Positions 52,965 through 61,900 of a stretch of DNA of 64,000 nucleotides are shown piece after piece. The position numbers and the translations under genes are program-made. Position 1 is the first letter of the stretch, and each line of letters starts with the position of its first letter. The notes under the pieces were generated by a model, which was not told the origin of the DNA, ran no database searches, and saw nothing but the letters and a program-made list of their open reading frames with translations. Source of the stretch: Spirosoma arboris (lineage in GTDB: Bacteria > Bacteroidota > Bacteroidia > Cytophagales > Spirosomataceae); NCBI RefSeq assembly GCF_009754945.1, contig NZ_WPIN01000014.1:124001-188000 (forward strand). The letters run 5' to 3'.

Positions 52965-54231
52965 ATAACACATCTACCGCCTTGGCTGCGTCGGCAATGG
53001 CGGCTTCGGGTGTCTTTTTGTTAAAAATTACGCAGGCTTCGTATTCCTGCGAGATAATATCAAAGACTTCCACAATTACTTCCGAATTATCCACGCCTTT
53101 GATGTAGCGGGCCTGTTTGGCAAAGGGAAGTAAACGCGGATTCTTTGTTAGGAAGGAGGCAAAATACGGATCCGTATCGACGTTTTTCCGACGCGGAAAC
53201 TGACCCGTTAATTCCATTAGTTGCAAATCTCCGGGCTTGTCTATGAGTGTTTTTACAAATTCCCAGGCGGCTTGCGGATCGCGGCAGGTGTTGAAAATGA
53301 CAATGTTTTTGGGGTCACCATACGTATAGGCCGGACCGCGATGGTTGTCTGGAACGGGCATGGCATAGGTACCGTATTCAAAACCAGGATCTTTGAATTT
53401 CTCCAGGAAACCTACCGTCCAGGGACCCGTAAACTGCGAGGCAATACGCTTGGCTAAAAATGGGTCACGAGTAGCCGAAAGACGCTCCTTTGCGAAATAG
53501 CCATCTTTGTACAGCGTCTGTAAAAACCGAAATACCTCAATCGCGTATTGGTTGTTGAAAGCAGCCCGATTGTTCGTAATAAGTGGAGCACCATTAGAAG
53601 CCGCCAGATAAAGCGGATAAAAATTGAAGAGCCGTTCGTACCAGATTGCTTTCACTTCTGTATAACCCAGCCATTGATCAACGTAGCCATCGCCATCACT
53701 ATCCTGTTTAAACTGACGCCCGGCATTGAGGTATTTTGTATAGGTATAGGGAGGCTTTGCATTATGCAGGGCATTCATCGCGAGGGTATTAGAGACCAGC
53801 ATAATCGGATTCACTTTCCAGGGTACCTGATAAATATGGCCATCCGCCGACGTAATTTCCCGAATAACGGTACTATCACAGCGGGTCATCATGAACTCCC
53901 GAAATCCTTTCAGCGTGTCTAGAGGGATTAATACACCCGCTTTGGCGTACATCTCCACGCTACCCTGCCACATATTGGCGTAAATATCGGGTGTGGTTTT
54001 GCCCACCACCGATGCCAGAATGATTTCTTCACTCGACTGCCCTTCTGGAATAGGCTGGTAATGTAACGGCTTATCAGGTCGCTGTTTCTGCCATTGAGCC
54101 GTAAAGTTTTTGGCAAAAGCAATTTCTCCCGCATTATTGGAGCACCAGAACGTGAGTGGACGGTTTGTCGCCTGTTCGCGGTTGCAGCCGGTCAGCCAGA
54201 GAAAACAAAGTAGCGCGAGGAGTTTGGACAT
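52939..54231 (-). CDS. Sugar ABC transporter solute-binding lipoprotein (family 1)
   Basis: The 430-residue product has a lipoprotein signal (LWLTGC, cysteine at 16) and the MalE-like binding fold: RPLTFWCSNNAGEIAFAKNF, PDIYANMWQGSVEMYAKAG, the DGHIYQVPWKVNPIMLVSN segment and GPWTVGFLEKF. It would pick up the sugar in the periplasm and pass it to the MalF/MalG-type permeases encoded directly downstream. It follows the LamG lipoprotein gene across a GC-rich inverted repeat. Confidence 0.9.
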   Translation of the reverse strand: MSKLLALLCFLWLTGCNREQATNRPLTFWCSNNAGEIAFAKNFTAQWQKQRPDKPLHYQPIPEGQSSEEIILASVVGKTTPDIYANMWQGSVEMYAKAGVLIPLDTLKGFREFMMTRCDSTVIREITSADGHIYQVPWKVNPIMLVSNTLAMNALHNAKPPYTYTKYLNAGRQFKQDSDGDGYVDQWLGYTEVKAIWYERLFNFYPLYLAASNGAPLITNNRAAFNNQYAIEVFRFLQTLYKDGYFAKERLSATRDPFLAKRIASQFTGPWTVGFLEKFKDPGFEYGTYAMPVPDNHRGPAYTYGDPKNIVIFNTCRDPQAAWEFVKTLIDKPGDLQLMELTGQFPRRKNVDTDPYFASFLTKNPRLLPFAKQARYIKGVDNSEVIVEVFDIISQEYEACVIFNKKTPEAAIADAAKAVDVLLMSERMKE

Positions 54232-54252
54232 TAGACGGAATCAAAGAAACTA

Positions 54253-54331
54253 GTTAATAACAGCTCTCCCCTAAAGAGGGCTTTGTCCGGAAGGGAGGAA
54301 GGCACCCTTTAGGGGGAGAGCTGCTATTAAC
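54253..54331. repeat. GC-rich imperfect inverted repeat between LamG and binding-protein genes
   Basis: GTTAATAACAGCTCTCCCC (54253-54271) is mirrored with few mismatches by GGGGGAGAGCTGCTATTAAC (about 54312-54331), and the middle contains further complementary C/G runs. The stem could work as a partial terminator or RNA stabiliser between the LamG gene and the transporter genes. Confidence 0.6.
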
Positions 54332-54346
54332 CTTGCAAAGCAATCA

Positions 54347-55420
54347 TTACGGCTTCTCAGCCGTATAAATCGATTTTACCTGCGTATCACTGAGGGCTAC
54401 ATTATAGATTCGGACTTCATCTAGATCACCCCGGAAGTAGCCTCCCCAAGGACCGTAGAAATTATTGCCGTCGGCATCATCCTTTTGAGAAGCTTCATCG
54501 AGTTTATACAAACTCGTTGGCAAATCCTGACCAATAGCTAAGCTAATCGTACTCTTCACCGCCACAGGGTCACCTGTTAGGTTAGGCCAGTTTTTTACCA
54601 GGGTTCCGTTCAGGTAAAAATTCATATTACCCGCTTTGTAAGTCACCGTGATATGATACCATTTGTTAAGGTCCAACGTTGGATCGGCATTGTCATGGTC
54701 GATAATGCCAGTGCCCGTCTTAATTGTAAAGAAGGCGTAATTTGCCTGTTGAATATTGAATTTATAGCCATTCCAACGATTCAGGCCCAACATATAGTTG
54801 TTGGCATTACTTGAATCCATACGTGCCCACAAACTGACCGTAATTTCTTTCGATGGATTCAACGCCGTGTTGTAAGGGACTTCAATATTGCCACCTTTAA
54901 AGAAGTGATAGGCTTTATTATCAACGCCGTACCGGTCTTTCGTCAGCGTTGGTGTACCCGCTCCCCATATGGCCGCACCTGCCTTCAGACTTCCATCGAA
55001 CCCTTTCCCCGATGCATCTTTTGTGTCTCCATCCATTTTCATATAGAGCACCAGATTGGTTGGGGCAATTTGCTGCACCTGCTTACTTAGAAACAGGAGC
55101 CCGGCCTGGCCCAAATTTGTATAGGCATTGTTCACATCTGATTGGACAGCGTTGGTGTTGTTATACACGGTCGTAGCCGCGTCAATAGCCGCTTTAAATA
55201 CGGCTTTAGAGCCCGCTTCAAATTGACCGACTTGTGTCCCTTCAACAGCAAGCGCGTACCCAGCATTAGCACTGTCTAAGCGGGCTTTGAGTTTTGTTTT
55301 ATCTGCGGGTACAACAACGGGGTCATCCGTTTTTTTACAAGCTTCAAATAAGACTAACAGGAGCATGAAAGCCATCATTACGCTCAGCATGGAGCGAACA
55401 GAAAACAAATTGTTTTTCAT
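54347..55420 (-). CDS. LamG/concanavalin-like lipoprotein, probable surface glycan binder
   Basis: The 357-residue protein has a lipoprotein signal (LLVLFEAC, cysteine at 28), a helical region of about 70 residues like a FIVAR/DUF4972 spacer (FKAAIDAATTVYNNT, DVNNAYTNLGQAGLLFL), then a LamG-type beta-sandwich (about 125-355): LVLYMKMDGDTKDASGKGF, KEITVSLWARMD, KWYHITVTYKAGNMNFYLNG and FRGDLDEVRIYNVALSD. Such lipoproteins after SusD bind surface polysaccharides (SusE/F-like position). It lies 141 bases after susD on the same strand. Confidence 0.85.
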   Translation of the reverse strand: MKNNLFSVRSMLSVMMAFMLLLVLFEACKKTDDPVVVPADKTKLKARLDSANAGYALAVEGTQVGQFEAGSKAVFKAAIDAATTVYNNTNAVQSDVNNAYTNLGQAGLLFLSKQVQQIAPTNLVLYMKMDGDTKDASGKGFDGSLKAGAAIWGAGTPTLTKDRYGVDNKAYHFFKGGNIEVPYNTALNPSKEITVSLWARMDSSNANNYMLGLNRWNGYKFNIQQANYAFFTIKTGTGIIDHDNADPTLDLNKWYHITVTYKAGNMNFYLNGTLVKNWPNLTGDPVAVKSTISLAIGQDLPTSLYKLDEASQKDDADGNNFYGPWGGYFRGDLDEVRIYNVALSDTQVKSIYTAEKP

Positions 55421-55561
55421 TGGTTTTGTGAGTTAAATTAATTGGTAAATCGGTTAAAATTGTGTTCTCCCTAACGTCAACCTGGCTGGCAGTCGGATGG
55501 AGATCGGTAGCGGCCGACCGCCCTTTGGGGATTTAGGGGGTTACTATGGTTCATTATTCAG

Positions 55562-57100
55562 TCAAAATTTTAAAGCTTTATTGGTATCCCGCTCACTCTG
55601 CGGAATCGGGAAATAACGGTTGGCGTCATAGGTAAACGATGGCTTATCACGGAGTGCATTTTGCGCGTAATCTTTTCCCCAGCGCATTAGATCGAAGAAA
55701 CGGTGAAATTCCTGACCCAGCTCAACCCGCCGTTCGTGGTAGATCGCATCGCGAAGGCTCGATTGGCTCGTGTTTGTTACGTCGGGTAGCAACCCTGCGG
55801 GTACGGTTGCTACAACTGTTCCAGAACCTGGTGTGCCTGATATGGGCGCACTCAGGGTCGGATCATTGAGGTAGCTTTCCCGCGCCCGCTTCCTCACCTG
55901 ATTGAGTAGGGGCAGCGCTTCGGCCGAACGACCTAACTCATTGAGTGCTTCGGCCTGCCATAATAATACGTCCGCATAGCGAATCGCTACGTAGTTCAGA
56001 TTACCATCGCCTTTTGTGCTGGCTGGAATTTCGGACAATGGTTGCTCATGCTTTTTGGTCAGATAACCCGTTGGGGACCAGGCTGGATCAAACGACTGGC
56101 CGTTAACCCAATTCTTGCCCGACCGCCCAACCGTATAATCGAGTCGGGGATCAACAACGCCCGCACTCGTTTTCTCAAACTCGTTGACAAAACCGACCGT
56201 TGGGGCGTTGAAAAAATAGCCGTTTTCGTTCGCACGGGGAGCAAACCATTGATTCAGTCGATTGCCGGTAAAGGGGACCTGACCCGTTAAATGCTGTACG
56301 GCGAAAACGGTTTCGGTGCTGTTCTTATGAGCCTGATCGAAATTCTGGGAGAACACCGGCAACAGCGAGTAGTTGCCAATAGCTTGTACCTGTGCGGCCG
56401 TTGTGGCGGCCAGTTGCCATTTTTTCTCGTACAGATACGCTTTCGCTAATAAGGCGGTAGCTGCTCCCTTCGTTGCCCGGCCTACATCCGATCCCGTATA
56501 GGCTGAAGGTAGATTTTTGATGGCTTCCTGCAAATCTGGCTCAATCGCCTGTTCATAAATCGTTGCTACCGGCGACTGCGTAATCTGGAGTTGATCGGCG
56601 TTTTTTGGCTCCAGCAACAGGGGTATAGGGCCATAAATGTTTACTAAATAGAAATAATACAAGGCCCGTAAGAACCGGGCTTCACCCAAAATACGATTCT
56701 GCACGGTAGCGCTCATATTGATGGCAGGAACCCGTGCCAGAATCTGGTTGCACCGGTAAATGCCTTCGTACATTTCGCCCCACTGCGACTCAACGGGTCC
56801 GTTGCTGGGATAAATCTGAAAATCGTCGATCAAACCAATATCTGCCTGATCGCCGGGGTCACCGCCCTTGGCCGCATCATCGGACGCTACGTCGCCAAAG
56901 ACCCATAACCGGTTGCGGTCACTCGAAAACGTCAGGGGTGTATAAGCCGCATTGATGGCCAGAATTGCCTGCGCCTGAGTCTGATAGAAAGCCCCGTCAG
57001 AATAATTGCCGAGCAGTTGTTCGTCCAGGTAATTTTTACAGCCGCCCATGGTTAGAGCCAGCAGACAGGCACTAAGCAGTAATACATAAATTCTTTTCAT
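55562..57100 (-). CDS. SusD/RagB-family outer-membrane glycan-binding lipoprotein
   Basis: The 512-residue product has a lipoprotein signal (LALTMGGC, cysteine at 21), followed by the SusD-typical NYLDEQLLGNYSDGAFYQT start, the helical TPR core (LGEARFLRALYYFYLVNIYG), and the C-terminal YADVLLWQAEALNELGR and LRDAIYHERRVELGQEFHRFFDLMRWG segments. SusD proteins lie over the SusC barrel and hand it glycan. The gene lies 10 bases after susC. Which glycan is bound cannot be told. Confidence 0.95.
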   Translation of the reverse strand: MKRIYVLLLSACLLALTMGGCKNYLDEQLLGNYSDGAFYQTQAQAILAINAAYTPLTFSSDRNRLWVFGDVASDDAAKGGDPGDQADIGLIDDFQIYPSNGPVESQWGEMYEGIYRCNQILARVPAINMSATVQNRILGEARFLRALYYFYLVNIYGPIPLLLEPKNADQLQITQSPVATIYEQAIEPDLQEAIKNLPSAYTGSDVGRATKGAATALLAKAYLYEKKWQLAATTAAQVQAIGNYSLLPVFSQNFDQAHKNSTETVFAVQHLTGQVPFTGNRLNQWFAPRANENGYFFNAPTVGFVNEFEKTSAGVVDPRLDYTVGRSGKNWVNGQSFDPAWSPTGYLTKKHEQPLSEIPASTKGDGNLNYVAIRYADVLLWQAEALNELGRSAEALPLLNQVRKRARESYLNDPTLSAPISGTPGSGTVVATVPAGLLPDVTNTSQSSLRDAIYHERRVELGQEFHRFFDLMRWGKDYAQNALRDKPSFTYDANRYFPIPQSERDTNKALKF

Positions 57101-57110
57101 AACGTTACGT

Positions 57111-60100
57111 TCAAAAACTAATATTCAATCCCACAGTGTACGTCTTCGCACTCGGATAGGTCCCCCAGTCAATGCCGACCGCTACGTCGCCACGAAATTG
57201 TTCGTTATTGACGTTATCGCTCGTTTGTTGCTCAGGATCAAGGCCCGGATACTTGGTGAAGGTCAGCAGGTTTTGTCCCGCTACGTAGATACGTACCGTC
57301 GATGAGCCGATCTTCTGACTGATCTTGGCGGGCAACGTATAACCGATCTGCAGGTTTTTTAGCCGTGTATACGCTCCATCTTCCAGAAAGCGCGTAGAGG
57401 GTTGCTTATTATTGGCCGCTCCTCGCCACGACACACGTGGCTGCGTATTGCTCGTACCTTCGCCGGTCCAATGCTGATCGACTACGCGCTGTGTGACATT
57501 GAACGCCCGGTAGAACCCTTCAATATCGGTGGCCACCTGGTAGTAAATTTTATTGCCCGATACGCCCTGAAAAAACGCCGACAGATCGAACCCTTTCCAT
57601 TGCACATTCGCCGTAAAACCATACAGCAACGTTGGAATCGGGCTACCCACGTGCGACCGATCATTCTGATCAATAATACCATCCCCATTTATATCGGCGA
57701 ACTTTACGTCGCCCGGCTGGATGTTATTCCCCTGAAAGGCACTGGTGAATATTTGCTCTTTGTTCTGAAAAATTCCAGCTTGCGTTAGCAAATAAAATGA
57801 CCCAATCGGGTACCCCGGCTCCGTTAACGTGGCGAAAACGCCGTTGTCAATTCGTCCACCTGGAATGGGGCGGCCATCGCTGAGCGAGGTTACTTTATTC
57901 CGTATGAATGACCCATTAGCGGTTAAGTCGAAACTTACCGGTCCAATTCGGTTCCGATACGTTAGATCAATTTCGAGACCTCTGTTTTCGACACGACCGG
58001 CATTCACATAGGGAACTCCCGACGTACCGCCCGAACGCGGTACAGGAATCGGCACCAACATATCCGACGTAGTCTTGATAAAATAGTCGACATTCAACTG
58101 TAGTCTATTTTGAAAAAACGCAGCATCAAGGCCAATATCGGTTTGAGTCGAAGCTTCCCATTTCACCGTCGAATTGCCCCGACTGGTGATCGCGTAGCCG
58201 TTATTTGTCTGCTGCGGACTCCCCAGAGGATAGTTGTAGCCACTCCCGACGATGGACGCGTAGGGGTAATTGCCAATATCCTGATTACCCAACTGCCCAA
58301 TACTAGCCCGCACTTTCAACGCCGACACGATATTAGTTAATGGCTGAAAAAAGGCTTCCTGATCAATGTTCCAGCCAACTGATCCCGAAAAGAACGTAGC
58401 GTAGCGATTCTGAGGTGAAAAGCGCGAAGATCCATCCCGCCGAACGTTGAGAGTTGCCAGGTATTTGTTCTGATAGGCGTAGTTGAGTCGGAAAAATTGT
58501 GAAAGCAGTTTCCAGCGCTGATCCCCTTCCGAAGCCGAACGACCCAGCGGATCGTTACCCCGACCCAGGTAGCGGAGGTTGGGGTCCTGGTCAATAAAAT
58601 TCCGGTCAGAGCCAGTTAGGTCGCGGCCAATATTTTGAATGGCTTCCATCCCTAACAAGGCGGATATATCGTGTTTCGAGCCAAAGGTATGCGTGTAGTT
58701 CAGCGTGTTATTCCAGTTCAGATTCGTACTGGTACTGATGTGATCGCTCAATGTAGCGGGGCTATTGATCCGGCCATTGGTGCCCCAGTTTTCGTTATAA
58801 ATTTTCTGATTGACGACGCTAATGTCCACGCCCCCATCTGAACGGAAACGCAAATCTTTCATAATCTGCCACTCGGCAAACAGGTTGCCAAAGACTCGGT
58901 ATTGATTCTGCTTATTATCCTGCTTATTGGCCAGTCCGACTGGGTTATAACCGTCGCCGTAGAGGTCAGGGCGAGCGGGCAAATCGGTATAATTTCCAGT
59001 CGAATCGTAGACAGAAACAGCAGGCGTATGAAATAGCGCGTACCGAACAATACTACCACCATTACCCCCATAACCATCACCTGAACTCCCCACGATGCTA
59101 CGGTTCGAGTAGGTCATATTTATATTTGTCCCAATCTTCAGCTTGCCTTTAATATCGGTATCCAGACTCGTCCGTAGCGCGTAGCGTTTGTAACCTGAGT
59201 TTAGGATAATACCCTGCTGATCGAAGTAGTTGCCCGAAATCAGGTAGTGCGACCGGTCGGTGCCACCACTGATTGACAACTGGTAATTCTGAATGGGAGC
59301 CGTGCGAAAAATAGCGCGTTGCCAATCGGTATTCGGCAGTGAATTTGGATCCGCCGTTATGAGTTTTCGGAATAGTGTTGGGTCGCCGATGGTCGCATTA
59401 TCGGCGTTAGCCGCTTCGTTATACATCTTTACGTAGTCGGCGGTGTTGGCCATTGGAATCAATCGCCCATGTTGCTGAACCCCTGTATAACTATTAAAGG
59501 AAATGCGCGGAGCCCCGGACTGGCCGCGCTTGGTCGTCACGACAACAACACCATTGGCCGACCGGGCGCCGTAGATCGCTGCCGACGATGCATCTTTCAG
59601 CACCGACATACTTTCAACATCGTTCGGATTCAGCAGGCTACCCGGATCTTTAGTCGGTACGCCGTCTATGACAAAAAGCGGACTGTTATCATTGATTGTC
59701 CCAACGCCCCGGATACGTATCGACACCGCTTCGCCCGGTTGACCCGAAGACTGCGTTACCCGAACCCCAGCGGCTTTTCCCTGCAATGCCTGATCAATAC
59801 CACCGACCGGCAACCGGCCAATATCTTTTGATGTAACAGTCGAAACAGCGCCAGTCAGGTCGGCTTTCTTTTGAGTTCCATAGCCAACGAAAACAACTTC
59901 ATCGAGTGTTTTAGTATCCTCAAGCAGCATTACGTTCATGTCGGTTTGATTGCCGACTGTAACTTCCTGCGTAACGTAACCTATATACGAAAATTGAAGA
60001 ATGGCTCCCTGATCAGGGATAGTCAATTGAAATCGACCATTCGCATCGGTCGCAGTGCCCTTCGAGTCGCCTTTGATCAGTACATTCACACCGGGTAGTG

Positions 60101-60272
60101 TCTGGTTCTTAGCGTCGACTACTCTACCTGTAACAGATCGATCAACTGAAAATCCGTTGTTAGGATGCCGTTTATTAGCTAGCGATGGTGTGACAAAACT
60201 AAGCAGGCTCAGAAGTAGTAGCGCGTAGCAATAATACCCCCTGACATGTAGAAATGTAAAGGTGTGATTCAT
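57111..60272 (-). CDS. SusC/RagA-family TonB-linked outer-membrane transporter
   Basis: I start at the ATG at 60272 (1053 residues); the longer frame from 60296 would begin with TTG. After the signal region come a carboxypeptidase-like domain (VTGRVVDAKNQTLPGVNVLIKG), the TonB box region (TLDEVVFVGYGTQKKADLTG), the plug (RIRGVGTINDNSPLFVIDGV, DVESMSVLKDASSAAIYGAR) and the 22-strand barrel ending FxLNISF-like (KTYTVGLNISF). It imports oligosaccharides across the outer membrane using TonB energy. With SusD it starts the locus that runs to 48724. Confidence 0.96.
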   Translation of the reverse strand: MNHTFTFLHVRGYYCYALLLLSLLSFVTPSLANKRHPNNGFSVDRSVTGRVVDAKNQTLPGVNVLIKGDSKGTATDANGRFQLTIPDQGAILQFSYIGYVTQEVTVGNQTDMNVMLLEDTKTLDEVVFVGYGTQKKADLTGAVSTVTSKDIGRLPVGGIDQALQGKAAGVRVTQSSGQPGEAVSIRIRGVGTINDNSPLFVIDGVPTKDPGSLLNPNDVESMSVLKDASSAAIYGARSANGVVVVTTKRGQSGAPRISFNSYTGVQQHGRLIPMANTADYVKMYNEAANADNATIGDPTLFRKLITADPNSLPNTDWQRAIFRTAPIQNYQLSISGGTDRSHYLISGNYFDQQGIILNSGYKRYALRTSLDTDIKGKLKIGTNINMTYSNRSIVGSSGDGYGGNGGSIVRYALFHTPAVSVYDSTGNYTDLPARPDLYGDGYNPVGLANKQDNKQNQYRVFGNLFAEWQIMKDLRFRSDGGVDISVVNQKIYNENWGTNGRINSPATLSDHISTSTNLNWNNTLNYTHTFGSKHDISALLGMEAIQNIGRDLTGSDRNFIDQDPNLRYLGRGNDPLGRSASEGDQRWKLLSQFFRLNYAYQNKYLATLNVRRDGSSRFSPQNRYATFFSGSVGWNIDQEAFFQPLTNIVSALKVRASIGQLGNQDIGNYPYASIVGSGYNYPLGSPQQTNNGYAITSRGNSTVKWEASTQTDIGLDAAFFQNRLQLNVDYFIKTTSDMLVPIPVPRSGGTSGVPYVNAGRVENRGLEIDLTYRNRIGPVSFDLTANGSFIRNKVTSLSDGRPIPGGRIDNGVFATLTEPGYPIGSFYLLTQAGIFQNKEQIFTSAFQGNNIQPGDVKFADINGDGIIDQNDRSHVGSPIPTLLYGFTANVQWKGFDLSAFFQGVSGNKIYYQVATDIEGFYRAFNVTQRVVDQHWTGEGTSNTQPRVSWRGAANNKQPSTRFLEDGAYTRLKNLQIGYTLPAKISQKIGSSTVRIYVAGQNLLTFTKYPGLDPEQQTSDNVNNEQFRGDVAVGIDWGTYPSAKTYTVGLNISF

Positions 60273-60837
60273 AAAAAATACGTTGAGTTGATCCAAAAAA
60301 TTACTTTAGGTCACATTTAGTAATTTTTCGGCAAATACTACTTTTATTTCACTCAATAATACAAAAAATAACGATCAATAGTGAATAGTGTTTGCTGAAA
60401 CGAAGCATTTATGACCTAATGGACTTATTTTCTTTTATACGGCCTGATTTAGGGGCAGCCAGCGTATTCTGGCGTCGTATTGGTCTGAAGAGGAACTGAT
60501 GGCTGCTTACACTGATCAAGCGAAATGATCAGCAACATCCCAATAAAGAGACGAGAAGAATACTTAATAGATATGTTTTTATTTGTTACACACTTTTAAT
60601 TATTGCAGCTAATTGAGCCGTATTTTTGAGTGACAATATGGTGAATACCTAGTTGAGACCTTAATCATAATCACCAAATGAGCAATCAAAAGCAGGCACG
60701 ATAAGTCCACCACTTACTGAGATCTTGTAGTGCCGAAAAACCTAATGATTTGCTGCTTTTCATCCTTATTTGTATCTTTTTGAAGGTTCTTCAGTGTAAG
60801 TATCTGTAAAATAGATACTTACACCTGATCTTTAGTT
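60273..60837. other. Divergent intergenic region between susC and the DUF2461 gene
   Basis: No complete gene is seen in these 565 bases. Around 60420-60530 two short frames read text that looks protein-like (for example YWSEEELMAAYTDQAK), possibly a worn-out gene fragment, but no family is evident. The region next to susC holds the promoter candidate listed separately. The part before the DUF2461 gene is AT-rich with TATCTTTTTG near 60773-60782, one base off the Bacteroidota -7 box. Confidence 0.4.
60332..60368 (-). promoter_or_regulatory. Candidate Bacteroidota-type promoter for the susC locus
   Basis: On the minus strand TTG (60364-60362) is followed after 21 bases by TAGTATTTG (60340-60332), close to the Bacteroidota consensus TTG-N19-21-TAnnTTTG with one additional base in the -7 box. 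It lies about 60 bases upstream of the susC start codon. No sigma/anti-sigma pair or hybrid two-component gene is adjacent, so the regulator is unknown. Confidence 0.35.
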
Positions 60838-61548
60838 ATGACAACAAAAACTGCCTCAAAAGCTGTCTTTACAGCCCCTACGCTGGAGTTCATGCGCGAA
60901 CTCGTTCAAAATAATAACCGGGAATGGTTTCATGCTAATCGGGCTCGCTATGATGCTGCTAAAGCCGAACTCTGTGGTGTAGTCGAGCGAGTGCTGGCGG
61001 GACTAAGCCCTTTTGAACCGCTAGCCAACACCACTGTAAAAGACTGTATTTTTCGCATCAACCGCGACATTCGTTTCTCGAAAGACAAAGCCCCTTATAA
61101 ATCGAATCTGGCATTTGCCATTGGCCCCGGTGGCCGGCATTCGGGACGTATTGATTACTATATACATATTCAGCCCGATAATCAATCATTTCTAGGCGCT
61201 GGCATGTGGCAGCCAACTCCGGCTAACCTTGCTAAATTTCGGCAGGAGGTAGACTATAATGTCCAGGAACTGAAAGACATTATTGAAGCCGAGGAGTTTA
61301 AAATCTATTTCCCGGAAGCTCACGGCGAGACACTAAAAGTGATGCCCAAAGGCTACCCTGCCGACCATCCTGAAATTGACTTACTGCGCCGAAAGGAATT
61401 ATTCTTTATGCATCGTTTTACCGATAAAGAGGTCTTGAAGCCCAACTTCGCTGACGAAATCGTGCGCGGTAGCCGCATTATCAAACCCTACTGCGATTTA
61501 TTGAATTATCTATTCTACGACGAGAAGGAAGAGCAGGTGACGTTGTAG
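60838..61548 (+). CDS. DUF2461 (TIGR02453-type) family protein
   Basis: The 236-residue protein shows the DUF2461 landmarks: LEFMRELVQNNNREWFHANR near the start, CIFRINRDIRFSKDKAPYK, GGRHSGRIDYYIHIQPDNQSFLGAGMW, and a C-terminal FMHRFTDKEVL. The family is widespread and without known enzymatic role; a nuclease or phosphatase role has no support here. No signal peptide is seen. It stands alone on the plus strand. Confidence 0.9.
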   Translation: MTTKTASKAVFTAPTLEFMRELVQNNNREWFHANRARYDAAKAELCGVVERVLAGLSPFEPLANTTVKDCIFRINRDIRFSKDKAPYKSNLAFAIGPGGRHSGRIDYYIHIQPDNQSFLGAGMWQPTPANLAKFRQEVDYNVQELKDIIEAEEFKIYFPEAHGETLKVMPKGYPADHPEIDLLRRKELFFMHRFTDKEVLKPNFADEIVRGSRIIKPYCDLLNYLFYDEKEEQVTL

Positions 61549-61850
61549 AGAAGTTGTGAATGTAGACTTGGCCAAGGCTTCACTGAATAGATATTCCCGA
61601 AAGTTCGTATTGGCACCCTTCGCCCAGATTTCGCCGTAATACTTCCTCTGCGACAGGGCTAAGCAGTACTGCTGCTTCCTGTTCAGTTGGCCTGGCTTCG
61701 GTTTCAACGGTCGTTGATATATAAGTACTTACACGGACATCATGGCATAGCATGTAAGCACTTAGTTTGTATGTGTTATTCATGTTGCCGTTAATCTAAA
61801 CGTGCATAAAGAACCCAAATACAGCTATTTTTAACTACATAAAAAATAAA
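61549..61850. other. Intergenic region between DUF2461 and gltD, mostly covered by a doubtful small frame
   Basis: Apart from the uncertain small ORF at 61580-61783 on the minus strand, nothing is recognised. The right end is AT-rich and runs into the bidirectional terminator at 61851. Confidence 0.4.
61580..61783 (-). CDS. Possible small protein of unknown function
   Basis: This 67-codon frame starts with ATG in an otherwise gene-poor region downstream of gltD. The text is acidic and helix-prone in its second half (RPTEQEAAVLLSPVAEEVL). A different overlapping minus-strand frame (61510-61707) is equally open, so coding is uncertain. No family, signal peptide or membrane helix is seen. A terminator lies between it and gltD, so it would need its own promoter. 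Confidence 0.3.
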   Translation of the reverse strand: MNNTYKLSAYMLCHDVRVSTYISTTVETEARPTEQEAAVLLSPVAEEVLRRNLGEGCQYELSGISIQ

Positions 61851-61885
61851 AAGCCTACCGCTTGAGTAAACGGTAGGCTTTTTTA
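61849..61885. terminator. Bidirectional Rho-independent terminator after gltD
   Basis: AAGCCTACCG (61851-61860) pairs perfectly with CGGTAGGCTT (61871-61880), with a 10-base loop, an A-run before and a T-run after. It would end transcripts from both sides; on the minus strand it lies 16 bases after the gltD stop. Confidence 0.93.
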
Positions 61886-61900
61886 ATAAAAGTTCAGCTA

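Noticed and set aside
60420..60530. A small gene between susC and the DUF2461 gene
   Set aside because: Protein-like text is split over two short frames with early stops and no family match; noted only as a possible remnant.
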